In this document: one piece after another, positions 24,690 through 27,821 of the stretch | Numbering within the stretch: the first letter of the stretch is position 1 | Layout of the letters: every line of letters starts with the position of its first letter | Made by a program: the position numbers and the translations under genes | Notes under the pieces: model-generated | Told to the model about the DNA's origin: nothing | The model's database searches: none | Seen by the model: only the letters and a program-made list of their open reading frames with translations | Source of the DNA: CAXBPY01 sp003455275 | GTDB taxonomy: Bacteria > Bacteroidota > Bacteroidia > Chitinophagales > UBA10324 | Assembly: GCA_963977675.1 (NCBI GenBank) | Contig: CAXBPY010000042.1 | Span: forward strand, 1-27,821 | DNA length: 27,821 bases | Reading direction: 5' to 3'

Positions 24690-24706
24690 AAATTTTTTGA
24701 GAGTGA

Positions 24707-24714
24707 CAAATGTA
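24707..24714 (-). promoter_or_regulatory. TAnnTTTG -7 element upstream of the DUF4290 gene
   Basis: TACATTTG on the - strand, 17 bases before the ATG at 24689. Together with the + strand element at 24769 it forms a compact divergent promoter region of about 100 bases. Confidence 0.5.
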
Positions 24715-24768
24715 AGCGCACTCAGCCGAATAGCACTTGCTATGAAATGGTGGTTCGGGAGTAAACAA

Positions 24769-24776
24769 TACTTTTG
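24769..24776 (+). promoter_or_regulatory. TAnnTTTG -7 element upstream of mnmG
   Basis: TACTTTTG, 12 bases before the mnmG ATG at 24789. If used, the transcript has a very short leader. Confidence 0.45.
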
Positions 24777-24788
24777 TGCCCCTTTTAA

Positions 24789-26705
24789 ATGTTTAAAGAA
24801 TACGACATCATAGTAGTTGGCGCCGGTCATGCCGGATGCGAGGCGGCAGCAGCGGCGGCGAACCTCGGCAGCAAGGTCATGCTCATCACCATGAATATGC
24901 AAACCATTGCGCAGATGAGTTGTAACCCTGCAATGGGCGGAGTGGCGAAGGGGCAAATCGTAAGAGAGATAGATGCGCTTGGTGGTTATAGCGGAATAGT
25001 GACCGACAAAACCATGATTCAGTTTCGTATGCTGAACCGCTCGAAAGGCCCTGCGATGTGGAGTCCGCGTGCGCAGAGCGACAGATTATTATTTGCAAAA
25101 GAGTGGCGCGACATGCTGGAGCAAACACCGAATGTAGATTTCTGGCAAGACATGGTGAGTGCGCTTCTGATTAAAGACGGAAGAGTTATTGGCGTGCGCA
25201 CCGGAATGGGAATGGAAATTCACGCGAAAGCAGTTGTGCTCACGAACGGAACATTTCTCAACGGCATCATTCACATCGGTGAAAAACAATTTGGTGGCGG
25301 GCGCATGGCAGAAAAAGCTGCAACCGGAATTACCGAACAATTAATTTCTCTCGGTCTTGAGAGTGGCAGAATGAAAACCGGAACTCCTCCGCGAGTGGAC
25401 GGTCGCAGTTTGAATTATGATTTGATGGAAGAACAGAAAGGTGATGAAGCACCCGGAAAATTTTCATACTTGCCCGGAACATCTACGCTGCTTCCCTCTC
25501 CTTTGGAGAGGGGCACCGAAGCTGGTGAGGATAACAAGAACAAGCGTGTTCAGCGCTCCTGTTACATCACCTACACCAACTCAGTTGTTCACGAAATTCT
25601 GAAAACAGGATTCGAACAAAGCCCCATGTTCACCGGAAGAATTCAGGGATTGGGCCCGCGCTACTGCCCGAGCATTGAAGACAAAATCAATCGCTTTGCT
25701 GATAAGGAGCGGCATCAATTATTTGTTGAGCCGGAAGGTTGGGACACTATTGAGATTTATGTCAACGGGTTTAGCACATCGCTTCCGGAAGAAGTACAAT
25801 TCAATGCGCTCACACAAATTCCCGGTTTCGAGAATGTAAAAATGTTCCGCCCCGGTTATGCCATTGAATATGATTTCTTTCCTCCGCACCAACTGAAAAC
25901 AAATTTGGAAACGCGTGTGGTTGAAAATCTTTTTCACGCGGGTCAAATCAACGGAACCACCGGTTACGAAGAAGCCGCTTGCCAGGGAATCATGGCGGGA
26001 ATAAATGCGCATCAGAAAATAAATGAACGCGAAGAATTTATTCTCTCCCGCGACGAAGCATACATCGGTGTGCTCATTGATGATTTAATTACCAAGGGCA
26101 CCAACGAACCTTATCGCATGTTCACCAGCCGCGCTGAGTATCGCATTTTATTGCGGCAGGATAATGCCGACATACGCCTCACACCGCTCTCGCACAAGCT
26201 CGGTCTCGCAAGTGAAGAACGATTGCAGCGCGTGAATAAAAAAATTGCAGAGGCAAACGACATCATTGAGTTCTTCAAAAAAGAAAGTGTAACACCCGAC
26301 GAAGTGAATTCAATTTTGACTGAACAGAATTCAAGCGAACTCAAACAGAAAACAAAATTGCTTCAGCTGCTCTCGCGTCCGCAAATTGAAATGAGCAACC
26401 TGAAAAATATTTCTTCAGTAAAAAATATTCTGGAAGGAAAAGATGAAGACAGTATTCTTCAGGCAGAAATTCTGATGAAGTATGAGGGCTACATTGAAAA
26501 GGAAAAAGAAATAGTGGACAAGATGAACCGCCTCGAATATGTTCCTGTTCCGGAAGATTTTGAATACTCAAAAATAAATTCGCTCTCACTAGAAGCGCGC
26601 GAAAAACTCGCGAAGCACAAACCCCGCACCCTCGGACAAGCCAGCCGCATCAGCGGAGTAAATCCAAGTGATGTGAGTGTGCTGATGGTTTATCTGGGGA
26701 GATAG
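24789..26705 (+). CDS. mnmG: tRNA uridine-5-carboxymethylaminomethyl modification enzyme MnmG, with repeat-encoded insert
   Basis: A 638-residue cytoplasmic FAD enzyme that, with MnmE, makes (c)mnm5-U34 in tRNA anticodons. FAD motif GAGHAG at 11-16. Cys45 is in MSCNPAMGGVAKG and Cys293 in RYCPSIEDKINRFADKERHQLFVEPEGWDT, both conserved. The C-terminal MnmE/tRNA-binding helices end in RISGVNPSDVSVLMVYLGR. Odd point: between the conserved FSYL (about 225-228) and QRSCYITYTN (255-264) lie about 26 residues, where related sequences have roughly ten. The extra part, LPSPLERGTEAGED (235-248), is encoded by a palindromic element at 25491-25530. The rest is intact and in frame, so the enzyme is probably active with an enlarged loop. 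Confidence 0.96.
   Translation: MFKEYDIIVVGAGHAGCEAAAAAANLGSKVMLITMNMQTIAQMSCNPAMGGVAKGQIVREIDALGGYSGIVTDKTMIQFRMLNRSKGPAMWSPRAQSDRLLFAKEWRDMLEQTPNVDFWQDMVSALLIKDGRVIGVRTGMGMEIHAKAVVLTNGTFLNGIIHIGEKQFGGGRMAEKAATGITEQLISLGLESGRMKTGTPPRVDGRSLNYDLMEEQKGDEAPGKFSYLPGTSTLLPSPLERGTEAGEDNKNKRVQRSCYITYTNSVVHEILKTGFEQSPMFTGRIQGLGPRYCPSIEDKINRFADKERHQLFVEPEGWDTIEIYVNGFSTSLPEEVQFNALTQIPGFENVKMFRPGYAIEYDFFPPHQLKTNLETRVVENLFHAGQINGTTGYEEAACQGIMAGINAHQKINEREEFILSRDEAYIGVLIDDLITKGTNEPYRMFTSRAEYRILLRQDNADIRLTPLSHKLGLASEERLQRVNKKIAEANDIIEFFKKESVTPDEVNSILTEQNSSELKQKTKLLQLLSRPQIEMSNLKNISSVKNILEGKDEDSILQAEILMKYEGYIEKEKEIVDKMNRLEYVPVPEDFEYSKINSLSLEAREKLAKHKPRTLGQASRISGVNPSDVSVLMVYLGR
25491..25531. repeat. Palindromic dispersed element inserted in frame within mnmG
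   Basis: CCCTCTCC (25494-25501) and GGAGAGGG (25505-25512) form a perfect eight-pair stem with loop TTT, followed by GCACCGAAGCTGGTGAGG. From general knowledge, a CCCTCTCCTTTGGAGAGGG...GGTGAGG element recurs between genes in many Bacteroidota. Here it is coding (LPSPLERGTEAGED). Confidence 0.75.
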
Positions 26706-26712
26706 ATTTCTA

Positions 26713-27426
26713 TTAAGCAAACACCTGCTCCAACACCTCAAGTGATTTTATTTTTTTGAAAGAAGAAACATGGAGTGAGTAATATTCAAGCAACACTCTC
26801 AGCAGTTCTCTTCGTGTCTTCGTGTCTCCGTGGTAAGAAGTTTTCACAGAGAATAATTCAGAAAGTTGTTTCGCAGTTTCTCCAACCACAAAATGCGGAT
26901 GCAGATTCTTCGCCGCAGAAACAAAACTTCCCTCCATCAAATCAAACACAGGCGTTGCTTCAGAATATTTTCCATGTGGACTGAATCCGAGATAGGAAGT
27001 CAACTGCGCTAAAAACTTTAAATGAAAATCGCTAACAGATTTTTCTTCATCAAGAGAAATAATTTTTGCTTTCAGAAAATTAAACAGCGCTGAATTTTTT
27101 TCTTCTTCCACCACACACTTATTCAGCACTTCAGCAATGAACATCGCGAGCGAACTCTTCACCACATCAAACGGAATTTCTTTAAAAAGAAAAAGCGGTT
27201 CCATGCTTTTGGCGCGGTTAATATTTTTTCCCTCGCGCTTGTAAACTTCCATGCTCAGCAATGCGAGCGACTGTATCAATGATGGCTTCAGCGTTTTCGA
27301 TTTGCCGCGCACACCGTTGATGATATAACTCTGCAATCCAAATTGCTCGGTGTAAATCGCTGCAATCACACTCGATTCAGAATACTTGGTTGTTCGGAAA
27401 ATGATGCCTTCGGTTTTTGCGAGCAT
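26713..27426 (-). CDS. recO: DNA repair protein RecO
   Basis: A 237-residue RecFOR-pathway protein that loads RecA with RecR and anneals ssDNA coated with SSB. N-terminal OB-fold: LAKTEGIIFRTTKYSESSVIAAIYTEQFGLQSYIINGVRG (2-41), then the helical C-terminal domain ending LLEYYSLHVSSFKKIKSLEVLEQVF, the recognisable family tail. No zinc-finger cysteines are visible, as is common in Bacteroidota RecO. Residues about 198-207 (YHGDTKTRRE) are encoded by a repeat-like sequence (26807-26835) in the loop before the last helices. It converges on mnmG (7-base gap) and is divergent from a nitrilase-family gene. A TACATTTG element ends only four bases before the ATG, suggesting a nearly leaderless transcript. 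Confidence 0.92.
   Translation of the reverse strand: MLAKTEGIIFRTTKYSESSVIAAIYTEQFGLQSYIINGVRGKSKTLKPSLIQSLALLSMEVYKREGKNINRAKSMEPLFLFKEIPFDVVKSSLAMFIAEVLNKCVVEEEKNSALFNFLKAKIISLDEEKSVSDFHLKFLAQLTSYLGFSPHGKYSEATPVFDLMEGSFVSAAKNLHPHFVVGETAKQLSELFSVKTSYHGDTKTRRELLRVLLEYYSLHVSSFKKIKSLEVLEQVFA
26807..26835. repeat. Dispersed-repeat sequence inside recO
   Basis: TCTCTTCGTGTCTTCGTGTC followed by TCCGTGGTA (+ strand) is built of GTGTCTTC/GTGTCTCC units and matches a purine-patterned element I know as repeated in many Bacteroidota genomes. It is related in texture to the intergenic copy at 2562-2620. On the coding strand it gives YHGDTKTRRE. Confidence 0.6.
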
Positions 27427-27430
27427 GGAA

Positions 27431-27438
27431 CAAATGTA
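27431..27438 (-). promoter_or_regulatory. TAnnTTTG -7 element directly upstream of recO
   Basis: TACATTTG on the - strand with only TTCC between it and the recO ATG (27426). A transcript started here would be leaderless or nearly so. Confidence 0.45.
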
Positions 27439-27471
27439 GAGTCATCATTCAACTTACTTTTACACGCGATT

Positions 27472-27821
27472 ATGAATTCTCAAAACCTCTGCGTCACACT
27501 TATTCAATCCAAACTTCATTGGGAAAATGTGGATGCGAATCTTTCAATGTTTTCTGAAAAAATTTCTTCCATCACAAATACTGATTTGATTCTTCTTCCT
27601 GAAATGTTCAGCACAGGATTCAGTATGCGACCGGAAATGTTTGCTGAAGAAATAAATGGAAAAACATTTCAGTGGATGAAAAAAATTTCTACTGAAAAAA
27701 AAATTGCACTGTGCGGAAGTGTGATGATTAAAGATTCCGGAAATTTTTTCAATCGTCTCATCTGGTTTCAACCCGACGGAAAATTTTTTACTTACGATAA
27801 GCGTCACCTCTTTAGCATGGG
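27472..27821 (+). CDS. Nitrilase/omega-amidase family carbon-nitrogen hydrolase, 5' part only
   Basis: The first 116 codons of a C-N hydrolase superfamily protein; the 3' part lies beyond the window. The catalytic Glu44 is in LLPEMFSTGFSM and the catalytic Lys110 in YDKRHLFSM; the catalytic Cys would lie past the edge. The LPEMFSTGFSM context and short N-terminus are those of YafV-like omega-amidases, which hydrolyse alpha-ketoglutaramate-type amides in metabolite repair. The exact substrate is inferred from this resemblance. Starts at the ATG at 27472; divergent from recO with only 45 bases between the two start codons. A near-consensus -7 (TACTTTTA) lies just upstream. Confidence 0.88.
   Translation, partial: MNSQNLCVTLIQSKLHWENVDANLSMFSEKISSITNTDLILLPEMFSTGFSMRPEMFAEEINGKTFQWMKKISTEKKIALCGSVMIKDSGNFFNRLIWFQPDGKFFTYDKRHLFSM

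Noticed and set aside
24690..24956. Upstream extension of the DUF4290 frame
   Set aside because: It would overlap the start of divergent mnmG by about 170 bases. The family begins at MEYNTARPKM, and a -7 element lies directly upstream of that ATG.
27544..27807. - strand frame opposite the amidase gene
   Set aside because: The + strand reads as a nitrilase-family N-terminus with Glu and Lys catalytic motifs; the antisense frame has no features.
1..27821. tRNA, rRNA, CRISPR arrays, transposases and phage genes
   Set aside because: Looked for in intergenic stretches and coding regions; no cloverleaf, spaced direct-repeat array or transposase/integrase motif was seen.

Overview
The window reads as chromosome of a Bacteroidota bacterium, probably an uncultured or environmental member of the Bacteroidia/Sphingobacteriia side of the phylum. 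Support comes from several genes start with a TAnnTTTG -7 promoter element; a DUF4290 gene; an alpha2-type glycyl-tRNA synthetase; a MurA with Asp in place of the catalytic Cys; a secreted GH3/serine-hydrolase fusion; and a general lack of strong Shine-Dalgarno sequences. No rRNA, tRNA, CRISPR array, transposase or phage gene was seen. The genus cannot be fixed from the sequence alone.

Layout, left to right. 1-1538 (-) is the N-terminal part of a secreted Asp-box (BNR/VPS10-like) beta-propeller protein that runs off the edge. 1661-2479 (+) is a lipoprotein of unknown function with its own terminator. 2627-2989 (-) is a MmcQ/YjbR protein. 3193-6159 (+) is the GH3 plus beta-lactamase-fold fusion. 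It abuts a small convergent lipoprotein (6160-6540). 6541-6865 is a stem-loop-rich intergenic region that leads into a visibly AT-richer accessory block (6866-8338) of three small + strand ORFs: an orphan, a stand-alone GIY-YIG-like protein, and a two-TM protein.

8345-14338 is a long run of - strand genes. In transcription order they are: a DMT/EamA transporter, an AhpD-like carboxymuconolactone decarboxylase family protein, frr, a terminator, a TPR protein, rpiB and glyQS. 14457-15968 (+) is a polysaccharide flippase, then a periplasmic cupin (-), a GAF-SpoIIE phosphatase (+) and an MltD-like lytic transglycosylase with two LysM domains (+). A perfect bidirectional hairpin separates the last of these from a thiolase (-). 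The - strand continues with a Tat-type flavin amine oxidase, murA and a DUF4290 gene. mnmG (+), recO (-) and the start of a nitrilase-family amidase (+) end the window.

Most genes are housekeeping: translation (glyQS, frr, mnmG), cell-wall synthesis and turnover (murA, MltD, GH3/serine hydrolase, flippase), DNA repair (recO) and carbon metabolism (rpiB, thiolase).

The most unusual signal is that short dispersed repeats sit inside reading frames of otherwise conserved genes: mnmG (about 13 codons of a palindromic element), the signal peptide of the TPR protein, and a loop of recO. Related decayed repeats lie in the intergenic regions. The second is the AT-rich block at 6.5-8.3 kb, where two ORFs share an almost identical 21-bp 5' leader. 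That arrangement suggests modular, cassette-like acquisition, although no convincing recombination site or integrase is visible.
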